Counted from the first letter of the stretch, positions 9,844-19,032 are shown. The stretch is DNA of 64,000 bases from Pedobacter sp. R20-19 (GCF_000708265.2 NZ_JCKI01000009.1:124001-188000), one strand, 5' to 3'. Numbers and translations: made by a program. The notes: generated by a model from the letters alone, not told the origin.

Positions 9844-10905
9844 ATGAATATGTTTACAAAATATATAAAAGGCATCAAAGGATTTACTTTGTTGGTGATC
9901 ATGATCTTAGCCAGCGTTGGCTGCAAGAAGACCATTAAAGGTGAAACGCAATTTTACCCTGAGGCTGATGCGGTAGGTACCTACGCTAAAGGTGCTGATG
10001 TAAGCTGGGTAACCGAAATGGAAGCCGTAGGACGGAAGTTTTTCAACAGCGCCGGCGTGCAACAGGATCTGTTCAAAATTCTAAAAGATAAAGGTGTCAA
10101 CACTATTCGCTTAAGGGTTTGGGTTAATCCAGCTTCGGGATATTGTAATACCGCCGATGTATTGGCCAAAGCAAAACGGGCGAAGGCTGCGAACATGCGT
10201 GTGCTGATCGATTTTCATTATAGTGATACTTGGGCAGATCCTGGGCATCAGAACAAACCAGCGGCCTGGGCCAATCAGGATTTTACCACCTTGAAAGCTT
10301 CTGTTCGCAGTCATACCGTTGCCGTTTTAACTGCGCTGAAAGGAGAGAATATTATCCCGGAATGGGTGCAGGTGGGGAATGAAACCAATGATGGTATGTT
10401 GTGGAATGATGGAAAGGCATCTGTAAGCATGAAAAATTTTGCGGAATTAATTCAGGCAGGTTATGAAGGTGTGAAGGCTGTAGATCCAGCTTCTAAAGTA
10501 GTGGTACACATAGCCAATGGATATGATAATAGTTTATTTAGGTGGATCTTTGATGGATTAAAAGCAAATGGTGCCAAATGGGATGTAGTGGGCATGTCGC
10601 TTTATCCAACTGCGGCAGATTGGTCTGCAAAAAATACCCAATGTTTAGCCAACATGAATGATATGGTAACACGTTATGGTTCTGAAGTGATGATTTGTGA
10701 AGTGGGAATGCCAGTTACGGAAGCTGTAGCTTGCAGGGATTTTATTAAGGATATTATGGCGAAAAATAAATCGCTTGCCAATAACAAAGGCTTAGGCGTT
10801 TTTTACTGGGAACCACAATCATACAACAGCTGGAATGGCTACAAGTTAGGCGCATTTGATGATTCAGGCAAACCTACCGTTGCGATGGATGCCTTTTTGC
10901 CTTAA
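9844..10905 (+). CDS. Arabinogalactan endo-beta-1,4-galactanase (GH53), lipoprotein
   Basis: This is a GH53 retaining endo-beta-1,4-galactanase that cleaves the galactan side chains of pectin. Family motifs are clear: GADVSWVTEMEAVGRKFF, GVNTIRLRVWVNP, LIDFHYSDTWADPGHQNKP and WVQVGNETNDGMLW, with the acid/base Glu at residue 180, and MICEVGMP, with the nucleophile at Glu286. A lipoprotein signal with cysteine at residue 27 (LASVGCKK) suggests outer-membrane anchoring, probably facing the surface so that it makes fragments for SusC/D. It is about 353 residues, typical of the family. The frame extends up to 9805, but ATG 9844, one base after the preceding stop, is the better start because it leaves a proper signal peptide. 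The assignment is strong and fixes the likely substrate of the whole locus. Confidence 0.95.
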   Translation: MNMFTKYIKGIKGFTLLVIMILASVGCKKTIKGETQFYPEADAVGTYAKGADVSWVTEMEAVGRKFFNSAGVQQDLFKILKDKGVNTIRLRVWVNPASGYCNTADVLAKAKRAKAANMRVLIDFHYSDTWADPGHQNKPAAWANQDFTTLKASVRSHTVAVLTALKGENIIPEWVQVGNETNDGMLWNDGKASVSMKNFAELIQAGYEGVKAVDPASKVVVHIANGYDNSLFRWIFDGLKANGAKWDVVGMSLYPTAADWSAKNTQCLANMNDMVTRYGSEVMICEVGMPVTEAVACRDFIKDIMAKNKSLANNKGLGVFYWEPQSYNSWNGYKLGAFDDSGKPTVAMDAFLP

Positions 10906-11004
10906 TTTGCAAGCTATCTAAACCTAAAAAATTCTTCTCCAGTAAAGGGTTCCAAAAGGGTTGGATGGTTATGAAAAAAATACGTTTAATCAAAAACTTC
11001 TTCC

Positions 11005-13548
11005 ATGATATTAAATAAACAATATTTATTTATTCTGATCTTTATTTTGATGTCCGGCTTTGTCCGTGCACAAAATAAGCAAGGCATTTATGTAGATGCG
11101 AAAGGGGTGATCCGTTGGGAAAAAAATCATCAGGAAGCTGCCTTTTTTGGTGTCAATTACACAGCACCCTTTGCCTATGGCAATCGGGCCATTTTGAAAA
11201 CGGGAATTAGTGCAGAACAGGCCATTAAAGATGATGTTTATCATTTTTCCCGTTTAGGTTTAGATGCCTTCCGGGTACATGTATGGGATACGGAAATTTC
11301 AGATTCATTGGGAAATCTATTGAATAATGAACATTTACGCCTGTTCGATTTTTTACTGGCGGAATTGAAAAAGCGAAAAATTAAAACATTAGTCACACCC
11401 ATTGCTTTTTGGGGCAATGGATACCCGGAAAAAGATGAGCGTACCGGAAGCTTCTCCAGTAAATACGGTAAACACGATGCGTTAATTAATGAAGCGGCTT
11501 TTAAGGCTCAGGAAAACTACCTTAAACAGTTCTTCAAGCATAAAAATCCATATACAGGGTTAACGTATCAGCAAGATGCTGATATTCTGGCAACTGAAGT
11601 GAACAATGAACCCCAGCATAGTGGCGCACCTGAACGCACAACAGAATACATCAACAGAATGGTGAGTGCCATCAAAAGTACCGGGTGGAGCAAACCCATT
11701 TTTTACAACATCAGCGAATCGCCTAAATACGCGCTAGCTATTGTTAAAGCCGATGTTCAGGGGCATAGTTTTCAGTGGTACCCAACTGGTTTAGTAGCAG
11801 GCCATACCTTAAAAGGCAATTTTCTGCCAAATGTAGCTGCTTATCAAATACCATTTGATACCATTCCTGCCTTCGCCAACCGCGCAAAAGTGGTGTACGA
11901 ATTTGATGCAGGCGATGTGATGACCCCCATTATGTATCCGGCCATGGCGAAAAGTTTCAGGGCAGCAGGTTTTCAATGGGCCACACAATTTGCCTATGAT
12001 CCAATGGCTACAGCCTATGCCAATACCGAGTACCAAACCCATTATTTAAACATGGTTTACACGCCTTCAAAAGCCATTAGCTTATTAATTGCCTCCAAGG
12101 TATTTCATCAGCTTCCCAGGTTATTTAAATCCAATAGTGAAACCAGTTTTGGTGCTTTTAAACTCGATTACAAAAAGGCACTTAGCGAAATGAATACAGA
12201 AGAGGCTTTTTATTATACAAATTCAACTGTTTCGAAGCCGGTTAACACCCAAAAAATCAAGCATATTGCAGGTGTAGGAAGTTCTCCCGTAGTTCAATAT
12301 CAAGGCAATGGTGCTTATTTTATTGATCAGGTTGCCAATGGGATCTGGCGTTTGGAAGTGATGCCTGACGCGATTCCGGTTGCTGATCCTTTTGCAAAAG
12401 CTTCGCCTCAAAAAGCGGTCACACAAATTGATTGGAAAAATTCAGCAATGGATATTCAACTGGATGATTTGGGCACAACATTTGAAATTAAAGGCTTAAA
12501 TGCTGGTAATCAGTATACTGCCCAAACAAAGAATGGTCAATTCAATATTTCGCCTGGAAGTTATTTATTAGTGAAGAAAGGGGTAAAATCATTATGGAAG
12601 GCTAAAGATGCCTATCAAAATATCGTTTTGGGCGATTTCGTTGTACCAAAGGCCAGCTTAAAGGGTGTTTTGGTGAAACATCAACCTTTAAAAACTGCGA
12701 GTGAAAATGTAGATCTGGCAATTAAAATGGAAATTTTTGGTCTTGATCAAAAAGATTCTGCTTACATAGCATTGAACAATGCGGTCGGCCAATGGAGAAG
12801 CATGGGCTTAAATAAAATAGATCCGTACCATTTCACGGCAATAGTTCCTGCCGAAATGGTAAAACCAGGAGTATTAAATTACCAGGTTATTGTTCACCAG
12901 GCCACTGGAAAATACCTTACTTTTCCAGGAAATGTTCCAGGTAATCCCGATGCATGGGATAAATTAGAAACGGAAAGCTACCAGACTTATGTAGCGGCGA
13001 AAAATGCGCATCTGGAAATCTTTAATCCCGAATCAGACCGGAATAACATCAATATTTATAATCCGGATTGGAAGAATAATAAAATGGAATTTACTTCGTC
13101 TGAAAATCCGCTAAACCTGGAATTAAAGCTTTCAATGAATGCGCCAGAAAAGGCAGCGATGATGGGTTTTCAAAGTTTTATTGGCGATTACCTGTCGGGA
13201 AGAATGAATGATTTATCAGAAGTTAGAACATTGGTGATCCGAATGAAATCAAACCTTAAAAATACAAAAGTGAAAGTGGGTCTAATTGATGCAGATGCAC
13301 ATTTCTTTTCAAAAGAAATTTCGGCTGACCGGGATTTCCAGGAAATAGAGATTCCGTTAAACCTGTTGAAAGCAGACCAGCAATTGTTATTGCCACGACC
13401 ATATCCTGGTTTCTTGCCTTTATATTATCAATCATCAACAAAAGCCGGTTTTGATTTAAATCTAATCGAAAAACTAGAAGTTACCTTTGGTTATAGTGAC
13501 AAAATTCAACCTGTTAACTTAACCATATCATCCGTTTACTTTAAATAA
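11005..13548 (+). CDS. Clan GH-A glycoside hydrolase, probable beta-galactosidase-type (GH147-like candidate)
   Basis: This 847-residue secreted enzyme has a type I signal peptide (MSGFVRAQ). The N-terminal (beta/alpha)8 region resembles GH5/GH-A enzymes: GVNYTAPFAYGNRA, LGLDAFRVHVWDTEISD and ATEVNNEPQHSG, with the putative acid/base Glu202, and KVVYEFDAGD, with the putative nucleophile Glu299. The C-terminal half (about residues 450-847) is beta-rich, with no catalytic motif recognised. It lies between the GH53 and GH2 genes, so a role in galactan breakdown is inferred. Family GH147, founded on a Bacteroides pectic-galactan beta-galactosidase, is a candidate from memory; GH5 is the alternative. 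The clan is well supported; the family and exact substrate are not. There is a 99-bp gap after the GH53 gene. Confidence 0.75.
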   Translation: MILNKQYLFILIFILMSGFVRAQNKQGIYVDAKGVIRWEKNHQEAAFFGVNYTAPFAYGNRAILKTGISAEQAIKDDVYHFSRLGLDAFRVHVWDTEISDSLGNLLNNEHLRLFDFLLAELKKRKIKTLVTPIAFWGNGYPEKDERTGSFSSKYGKHDALINEAAFKAQENYLKQFFKHKNPYTGLTYQQDADILATEVNNEPQHSGAPERTTEYINRMVSAIKSTGWSKPIFYNISESPKYALAIVKADVQGHSFQWYPTGLVAGHTLKGNFLPNVAAYQIPFDTIPAFANRAKVVYEFDAGDVMTPIMYPAMAKSFRAAGFQWATQFAYDPMATAYANTEYQTHYLNMVYTPSKAISLLIASKVFHQLPRLFKSNSETSFGAFKLDYKKALSEMNTEEAFYYTNSTVSKPVNTQKIKHIAGVGSSPVVQYQGNGAYFIDQVANGIWRLEVMPDAIPVADPFAKASPQKAVTQIDWKNSAMDIQLDDLGTTFEIKGLNAGNQYTAQTKNGQFNISPGSYLLVKKGVKSLWKAKDAYQNIVLGDFVVPKASLKGVLVKHQPLKTASENVDLAIKMEIFGLDQKDSAYIALNNAVGQWRSMGLNKIDPYHFTAIVPAEMVKPGVLNYQVIVHQATGKYLTFPGNVPGNPDAWDKLETESYQTYVAAKNAHLEIFNPESDRNNINIYNPDWKNNKMEFTSSENPLNLELKLSMNAPEKAAMMGFQSFIGDYLSGRMNDLSEVRTLVIRMKSNLKNTKVKVGLIDADAHFFSKEISADRDFQEIEIPLNLLKADQQLLLPRPYPGFLPLYYQSSTKAGFDLNLIEKLEVTFGYSDKIQPVNLTISSVYFK

Positions 13549-13599
13549 GCTATTACCTCTATTTTAGCTTGATACCTTATTCAATTACATTGATCCTTT

Positions 13600-16044
13600 A
13601 TGAAAATTTATTCCTTAAAAAGCACGCTGATCATCCTTTTCCTGCTCACAGTTACATTTACTTCATTTGCGCAAAATCGAACAGAGCAATTGCTTACCGA
13701 CGGATGGAAGTTTTTTAAAGGTAAAAATGAAGCCGCATTTACAAAAGATTTTAATGACCGGGCCTGGAGAAATGTCACCGTTCCGCATGACTGGGCAATA
13801 GAAGGGCCTTTTGATAAGGAAATTGATAAGCAAATGGTGGCTATTGTGCAAAATGGAGAATCAAAGCCGAGTGAGAAAACTGGTCGCACGGGTGCATTGC
13901 CTTACATTGGTGAAGCCTGGTATCGCAATACATTTACTCTGCCTGCCAGCGCAAAAAACAAACAGGTAATTTTGCAGTTTGATGGGGCAATGAGTGAACC
14001 CAAAGTGTATTTAAACGGTGTTAAAGTGGGTGAATGGAATTACGGTTATAACTACTTTTATATTGATATTACTGATCGTGTACTTGCCGGAACAAATAAT
14101 GTATTGGCGGTTCACCTGAGTAATCAGCCAAAGTCATCCAGATGGTATCCTGGTGCAGGTTTGTATCGCAACGTTAGGTTAATTACCAAAAATAAAGAAA
14201 GTATTAATCAGTGGGGTGTAAGCATTACAACGCCAGAAGTAAGCAAGGATTTCGCTAAGGTGAACATCAAAACCAAACTTTCTGCTGTAGGGGCTAAACT
14301 GATTACCAGGATTTTAGATGGCCAGGGAAAATTGGTTGCTACAGATACAGCCAAAACATACTTCGGCAATGAAGCCGATCAAAATATTAAACTATTAAAT
14401 CCAAATTTATGGAGCCCTGAAACACCTTATCTGTATACCGTTGTTTCAGGCTTATATGATGGGAACAAACTTTTAGATGAAGTAACTACCCGTTTTGGTG
14501 TTAGATCAATCAGCTACCTTGCCGGAACTGGCTTCAGTTTAAATGGAAAGGTTAGAAAGTTTAAGGGCGTTTGCCTGCACCATGATTTAGGTCCGCTGGG
14601 CACAGCCATTAATATAGCCGCATTGCGCAGACAACTGCTAATTTTAAAAGATATGGGTTGCAATGCCATTCGAAGTTCGCACAATATGCCATCTTTAGAA
14701 CAACTGGAATTGTGTGATGAACTTGGTTTCATGTTTCTGGCCGAAACTTTTGATGAATGGGCAAAGCCAAAAGTAGAAAATGGTTATCACCGCTTCTTTC
14801 AGCAGGATGCGGAAAAAGATATTGTGAATTTAGTTAAAGCCACCAAAAACCATCCCTGCATCGTCATGTGGAGTTCGGGCAATGAAGTACCAGATCAGTT
14901 TGGTTCAGAAGGTGTGAAAAGAGCCAAATGGCTACAGGAAATTTTTCACAGAGAAGATCCAACACGTCCGGTAACGGTAGGCATGGATCAGGTAAAAGCC
15001 ACCATGGCTTCTGGTTTTGGTGCCTTGCTGGATATTCCGGGTTTAAACTATAGGGTGCATTTATACGATGAAGCCTATAAAGCATTTCCTCAGGGAATGT
15101 TACTGGGTTCTGAAACAGCTTCAACGGTAAGTTCAAGAGGGATTTATAAGTTCCCTGTTGTAAAAGCTAAGAATAAAACTTACCCTGATTTTCAGAGTTC
15201 ATCTTACGATCTGGAATGTTGTGACTGGTCTAACGTGCCGGATGATGACTTTGTGATGCAGGACGATAAGCCCTGGGTAATCGGTGAGTTTGTCTGGACA
15301 GGTTTTGATTACCTGGGTGAGCCTACACCGTATGATGAAAGCTGGCCTTCAAGAAGTTCTTATTTTGGCATGTGTGATTTAGCCGGGATTCCAAAAGACC
15401 GCTATTACCTATACAGAAGCAGATGGAATACAGAAAAGCCAACCTTACACTTGCTCCCACACTGGAATTGGGAGGGTAGAGAAGGGCAAACTACACCCGT
15501 TTTTGTTTACACAAATTATGAAAGCGCAGAACTTTTTTTAAATGGCAAAAGCTTAGGCGTGCAAAAGAAAAACAATGCCACGCCTCAAAACCGTTACCGT
15601 TTAATGTGGATGGATGTAAAATACGAGCCAGGTACATTGAAAGTGGTAGCCTATGATCAAAATGGTAAAGCTGTTGCAGAAGAAACAAAAATAACCGCAG
15701 GTAAACCCTATCGAGTTGTGCTGGATCCAGATCGTAAACAATTAACAGCTGACGGAAAAGACATTTCGTTCATTACTGCAACAGTGGTAGATAAAGATGG
15801 AAATCCTTGTCCGACAGCTAGCAACAGATTGGATTTTGAAGTAAAAGGAGAAGGCGTTTTTAAAGCCGTTTGTAATGGTGACGCCACTTCATTAGAAATG
15901 TTCGATAAACCAACCATGAAACTTTTTAGCGGAAAGCTGGTCATCTTAGTGCAGTCTACACACAAACAGGGCAGTATGGTTTTAAAAGTTAAGGGTAAAT
16001 CACTAATCAGTGGAACAGTAGAAATAGCCGCTCAAAAACTGTAA
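13600..16044 (+). CDS. GH2 beta-galactosidase, secreted
   Basis: This GH2 enzyme probably removes terminal beta-galactose from galacto-oligosaccharides in the periplasm. A type I signal peptide ends at TSFAQ. A jelly-roll sugar-binding domain follows (WRNVTVPHDWAIEGPF, EAWYRNTF, SRWYPGAGLYRNVRL), then an Ig-like domain and a TIM barrel. The acid/base is Glu429 in VMWSSGNEVPDQ and the nucleophile is Glu563 in VIGEFVWTGFDYLGEPTPY. C-terminal DUF4982-type (SAELFLNGKSLGVQKK) and invasin/Big-like (ITATVVDKDGNPCPTASNRL) domains complete a typical Bacteroidota GH2 of 814 residues. GH2 also contains glucuronidases and mannosidases, but the neighbouring GH53 makes beta-galactosidase the best call. It is the last gene of the locus. 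Confidence 0.9.
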   Translation: MKIYSLKSTLIILFLLTVTFTSFAQNRTEQLLTDGWKFFKGKNEAAFTKDFNDRAWRNVTVPHDWAIEGPFDKEIDKQMVAIVQNGESKPSEKTGRTGALPYIGEAWYRNTFTLPASAKNKQVILQFDGAMSEPKVYLNGVKVGEWNYGYNYFYIDITDRVLAGTNNVLAVHLSNQPKSSRWYPGAGLYRNVRLITKNKESINQWGVSITTPEVSKDFAKVNIKTKLSAVGAKLITRILDGQGKLVATDTAKTYFGNEADQNIKLLNPNLWSPETPYLYTVVSGLYDGNKLLDEVTTRFGVRSISYLAGTGFSLNGKVRKFKGVCLHHDLGPLGTAINIAALRRQLLILKDMGCNAIRSSHNMPSLEQLELCDELGFMFLAETFDEWAKPKVENGYHRFFQQDAEKDIVNLVKATKNHPCIVMWSSGNEVPDQFGSEGVKRAKWLQEIFHREDPTRPVTVGMDQVKATMASGFGALLDIPGLNYRVHLYDEAYKAFPQGMLLGSETASTVSSRGIYKFPVVKAKNKTYPDFQSSSYDLECCDWSNVPDDDFVMQDDKPWVIGEFVWTGFDYLGEPTPYDESWPSRSSYFGMCDLAGIPKDRYYLYRSRWNTEKPTLHLLPHWNWEGREGQTTPVFVYTNYESAELFLNGKSLGVQKKNNATPQNRYRLMWMDVKYEPGTLKVVAYDQNGKAVAEETKITAGKPYRVVLDPDRKQLTADGKDISFITATVVDKDGNPCPTASNRLDFEVKGEGVFKAVCNGDATSLEMFDKPTMKLFSGKLVILVQSTHKQGSMVLKVKGKSLISGTVEIAAQKL

Positions 16045-16077
16045 TTACGATTAAATACCGCTTAAAAATAAACCTGA

Positions 16078-16116
16078 TTGATGTTCCTTAAAGTCATTGA
16101 TTTTATGGAACATCAA
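16078..16116. terminator. Stem-loop between convergent genes
   Basis: A perfect 10-bp inverted repeat (TTGATGTTCC at 16078-16087, GGAACATCAA at 16107-16116) lies between the stop of the GH2 gene and the stop of the convergent chorismate mutase gene. It is followed by a modest AT stretch on both sides, so it may act as a bidirectional terminator. Confidence 0.5.
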
Positions 16117-16134
16117 TTATAAATTTGATTAGGA

Positions 16135-16509
16135 TTACTGCCTGAAATGGCTTGATTTTAATTCCTCTTCTTTCCTTAAACTTTGCTTGTGAATGGCATT
16201 AAATATTTCAGTTACAAAATCTGGTGATAAATCATGCTTTTTGCCAGCTGCTATATTTTTCTCCAACACCTGCTGAAAGCGTGCGGCCTGTAAAGGTGGG
16301 ATGTTATTTTTTGCTTTATAAATCCCTATTTCTTTTACTACAAGTTCTCGCTGACCCAATAGCTCAATAAGTTGCTGATCTAATGAATCTATTTTCTTTC
16401 TATTATTTTCCAATGGGTTCATGTTAGAAGAAGGAGAAGTTGATTGTGCAAATATGCGGTCGCTGCCAATGATTAATAAGGCTACGAGTAAATATTGTTT
16501 AAGTTTCAT
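16135..16509 (-). CDS. Secreted AroQ-type chorismate mutase
   Basis: This is a 124-residue protein with a signal peptide (LLIIGSDRIFAQ) followed by a chorismate mutase type II helical domain. The recognisable core is NRKKIDSLDQQLIELLGQRE (about residues 35-54), then VVKEIGIYKAKNNIPPLQAAR and a third helix ending FVTEIFNAIHKQSLRKEEE. The family converts chorismate to prephenate in phenylalanine/tyrosine synthesis. The arginine, lysine and glutamine positions typical of AroQ appear to be retained (R37, R54, K64 region). The signal peptide is the odd point, since exported AroQ enzymes have no known biosynthetic partner outside the cytoplasm. It stands alone, convergent with the GH2 gene. Function outside the cytoplasm is unknown. 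Confidence 0.85.
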   Translation of the reverse strand: MKLKQYLLVALLIIGSDRIFAQSTSPSSNMNPLENNRKKIDSLDQQLIELLGQRELVVKEIGIYKAKNNIPPLQAARFQQVLEKNIAAGKKHDLSPDFVTEIFNAIHKQSLRKEEELKSSHFRQ

Positions 16510-16555
16510 ATCCCATTAACGTCAATTGAACCTCAATTAATATGAAGCGCAACAG

Positions 16556-16720
16556 TTATTGTTTCATCAAATGCAGGTTGAAGTCAGTTTTAATGTTAAA
16601 TGAAGAATTGCATATCAATTTTTTAACATAAACGATGATTTCGGTTGATTCATCTACTGATATGATGGTTATATCTATATTCTTATTTTTTTTTTCGAAG
16701 AGGTCGTATGTTTGTATCAT
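16556..16720 (-). CDS. Possible 54-residue hypothetical protein
   Basis: A minus-strand frame begins MIQTYDLFEKKNKNIDITI and ends NLHLMKQ. The composition looks like a normal soluble protein (mixed charged and aliphatic residues, with the beta-strand-like run STEIIVYVKKLIC) rather than random translation of AT-rich DNA. A run of about ten A residues near the start could make it prone to frameshift. No family was recognised and no neighbour supports a role. It may be a real small gene or chance. Confidence 0.3.
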   Translation of the reverse strand: MIQTYDLFEKKNKNIDITIISVDESTEIIVYVKKLICNSSFNIKTDFNLHLMKQ

Positions 16721-16751
16721 AGTCTCTATCCCTGATTAAATCCAAACAAAA

Positions 16752-16901
16752 TTGAATGCCGCTACTCATAAATGCCCAAAATGTAAAAATCCTGAAACCT
16801 ATAGAGTGAAGAGAGGATTTATTTTCGGCACAGTGTTAACATTTGTTCCGGTAAGGCGGTTTAAATGTTACCGTTGTTTCAAAAAGTTCTACATTTTTTA
16901 A
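16752..16901 (+). CDS. Small zinc-ribbon protein (49 aa, TTG start)
   Basis: A 49-codon frame contains two cysteine pairs, CPKC (residues 8-11) and CYRC (residues 39-42), in the arrangement of a four-cysteine zinc ribbon. Between them is a basic and hydrophobic stretch (YRVKRGFIFGTVLTFVPVRR). No ATG or GTG lies between the in-frame stop upstream and the first cysteine pair, so the TTG at 16752 is the likely start (AUU/AUC starts cannot be excluded). The spacing and basic residues suggest nucleic-acid or ribosome association, but that is only inference. It is divergent from nothing obvious and 244 bp ahead of the sigma gene. Confidence 0.55.
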   Translation: MNAATHKCPKCKNPETYRVKRGFIFGTVLTFVPVRRFKCYRCFKKFYIF

Positions 16902-17145
16902 GTACATAATTTTAGTTTTCTTAGTTCAGCCGATTGTTTAACGACATCGGTTTTTTTGTTAAGGCGATTTTATGTTTTTATCGAATATTTAGAACGTAGA
17001 ATAAGTGGATTTGTTAAAAATTACAGGAATAATTAATGTCTTTTAATTTAACTGATCAATAAATTAGGGTTATGGATGAAATTATTCTCTATATTTAACG
17101 CTCAACTAAAATATCCATAATTTCCAAACAAATTCTCCTGCGCAA

Positions 17146-17724
17146 ATGCCTGCATTTTACGCTTCTATTAGTGACGAAAAGCTATTAGCGATGATAAAGG
17201 TCGCTGATAAGGATGCCTTTGCTGAAATTTATAGTCGCTATTGGCCTATTTTATATAGACATGCCTTTAAAATGTTAAAAAATCATGATGAAAGTGAAGA
17301 TGTAGTTCAGGATGTTTTTGTAAAATTTTGGAAAATAGCAAACGAACTGGATGAAAATATCTCCATAGGAGCTTATTTGTATGCCTCAACCCGAAATAAC
17401 ATTTTAAATATTTTTAACAGAAGTACGGTAAAGGATAATTATTTGGCAGAAATCAGAAGTTTCATGAAAGATGGATACGAAATAGCTGATCATAGGGTAA
17501 GAGAAAATATTTTAGCCAAACTCATTGAATCCGAAATTCAAAAACTTCCACCCAGAATGCGTGAAGTATTCGAATTGAAACGCAAGCATAACCTTTCTTA
17601 TAAAGAGATAGCCAAGAAAATGGATATTTCCGAACTTACTGTTAAAACACAAATGAATAAAGCCATTTCCAGCTTAAGAACTAAATTCGGAAATCACCTC
17701 GGCATATTCCTGACTTTTTTGTAA
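17146..17724 (+). CDS. ECF RNA polymerase sigma factor (FecI-like)
   Basis: This 192-residue sigma-70 family protein has only regions 2 and 4. Region 2 includes DKDAFAEIYSRYWPILYRHA and DESEDVVQDVFVKFWK (about residues 25-70). Region 4 is LPPRMREVFELKRKHNLSYK followed by the helix-turn-helix EIAKKMDISELTVKTQMNKA (about 130-180). It is followed 98 bp later by a FecR anti-sigma gene and then by a SusC receptor with an STN domain. This is the standard cell-surface signalling arrangement, in which ligand binding at the receptor frees the sigma factor to transcribe the receptor operon. Confidence 0.95.
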   Translation: MPAFYASISDEKLLAMIKVADKDAFAEIYSRYWPILYRHAFKMLKNHDESEDVVQDVFVKFWKIANELDENISIGAYLYASTRNNILNIFNRSTVKDNYLAEIRSFMKDGYEIADHRVRENILAKLIESEIQKLPPRMREVFELKRKHNLSYKEIAKKMDISELTVKTQMNKAISSLRTKFGNHLGIFLTFL

Positions 17725-17822
17725 TCACTTAATAAATTAATAAAAAAGTAACTTTTTTTTAATGTGCAATACAACATTGCATTGAGCTGCTTGTCATGCT
17801 AATATACCACCTATGATAACGC

Positions 17823-19010
17823 ATGAATAATAACAGTAAAAGTCAACCCGTCAGTGATTACCTAAGCAATACATTATCGGCTCAGGAAAGCGCAAGACTG
17901 GAAACCTGGTACTTACTAAATGCTGAAGCAGCAACAGATCAGGAAATAGAAATTAATTACCAGGAGGTTGGAAACAACATATGGGCAAAAATCGATCAAA
18001 ACATTGAATTAGATCAAAGTTCTTTTAAAGGAAATAAAAAAACATCCTTTCTAACATCTTTATCAATGTTCACTAAACTTGGAATTGCGGCATCATTGCT
18101 TGTGGTGATGGGGTTGGCCGTTTTTTTAACTAAAAATAGCCTGGAAGCTCAGAATCACTTTGTAATTGCCAAAGGCAATGATATTGCTCCAGGTAAAAAT
18201 ATTGCCCTTTTAACACTGTCAAATGGAAGAAAAATAGATCTCAATCAAATGGTAAATGGTCAGATGCTTAAAGAGGATGGTTTAGAAATAATTAAAACAG
18301 CCGACGGTCAGTTGATTTATAAAGTAGCCTCAGATTCGAAAGGTCATTCCGGCTTTAATACCGTATCAACACCCGCGGGAGGGCAGTATACCATCATTTT
18401 ACCGGATGGATCAACTGTATGGTTAAATGCTGGTTCATCATTAACCTATCCGACCAAATTTGCTTCCAATGAACGAAACGTTACACTTACAGGAGAGGGT
18501 TATTTTGAAATAAAGCATATAGAAGGCAAAAACGGAAGATTACCATTTTCCGTGTCAGTGAAAAAAAATGCTGATGAATATGAAAAAGTTCAGGTTTTGG
18601 GTACGCATTTTAACATTAATGCCTATTTGGATGAGCCTGCTATCAAAACGACACTGTTGCAGGGAAGTGTGAGGGTTGATGGCGTGAAAGGACAAACCGC
18701 TTTGATGAAACCCGGACAACAAGCTGAGGTTTACAAGGGGAAAATGCAGTTGCGGAATGCGGATACAGAGGAAGCGGTGGCCTGGAAAAACGGAGAGTTT
18801 ATTTTTAGAGAAGATTTACAGAGTGCTATGCGCAAGATAGCCAGATGGTATGATGTAGAAGTAGTTTACGACGAATCTGCACCAAAACAGCTTATGCTGG
18901 GCGGATGGATGTCAAGAGCGACTAATATATCAGAAGTATTAAACCATATTCAGTTAACTGGAAAAGTTCATTTTAAATTAGAGGGAAGGAGGATCACCGT
19001 TTTTAAATAA
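17823..19010 (+). CDS. FecR-family anti-sigma factor
   Basis: This 395-residue inner-membrane protein has a cytoplasmic N-terminal anti-sigma segment and one membrane helix (about residues 86-103, LGIAASLLVVMGLAVFL). A periplasmic FecR domain (about 180-290) carries the characteristic PDGSTVWLNAGSSLTYPTKF, GEGYFEIKH and VLGTHFNINAY. A C-terminal DUF4974-like domain follows (VAWKNGEFIFREDLQSAMRK, IARWYDVEVVYD). It should hold the upstream sigma factor inactive until the STN domain of the downstream receptor contacts its periplasmic part. The order sigma, FecR, STN-receptor supports this directly. Confidence 0.95.
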   Translation: MNNNSKSQPVSDYLSNTLSAQESARLETWYLLNAEAATDQEIEINYQEVGNNIWAKIDQNIELDQSSFKGNKKTSFLTSLSMFTKLGIAASLLVVMGLAVFLTKNSLEAQNHFVIAKGNDIAPGKNIALLTLSNGRKIDLNQMVNGQMLKEDGLEIIKTADGQLIYKVASDSKGHSGFNTVSTPAGGQYTIILPDGSTVWLNAGSSLTYPTKFASNERNVTLTGEGYFEIKHIEGKNGRLPFSVSVKKNADEYEKVQVLGTHFNINAYLDEPAIKTTLLQGSVRVDGVKGQTALMKPGQQAEVYKGKMQLRNADTEEAVAWKNGEFIFREDLQSAMRKIARWYDVEVVYDESAPKQLMLGGWMSRATNISEVLNHIQLTGKVHFKLEGRRITVFK

Positions 19011-19032
19011 CCATCCGGTATCAAAAAAAAAA

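Larger units (their letters stand above)
16510..17145. other. Mostly noncoding gap with two small candidate genes
   Basis: This 636-bp gap separates the chorismate mutase gene from the sigma factor gene. It holds a small zinc-ribbon frame at 16752-16901 and a weaker 54-codon frame at 16556-16720 on the minus strand. The remaining sequence (16902-17145) is AT-rich and presumably carries the sigma gene promoter, but no convincing -33/-7 pair was found there. Confidence 0.6.
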
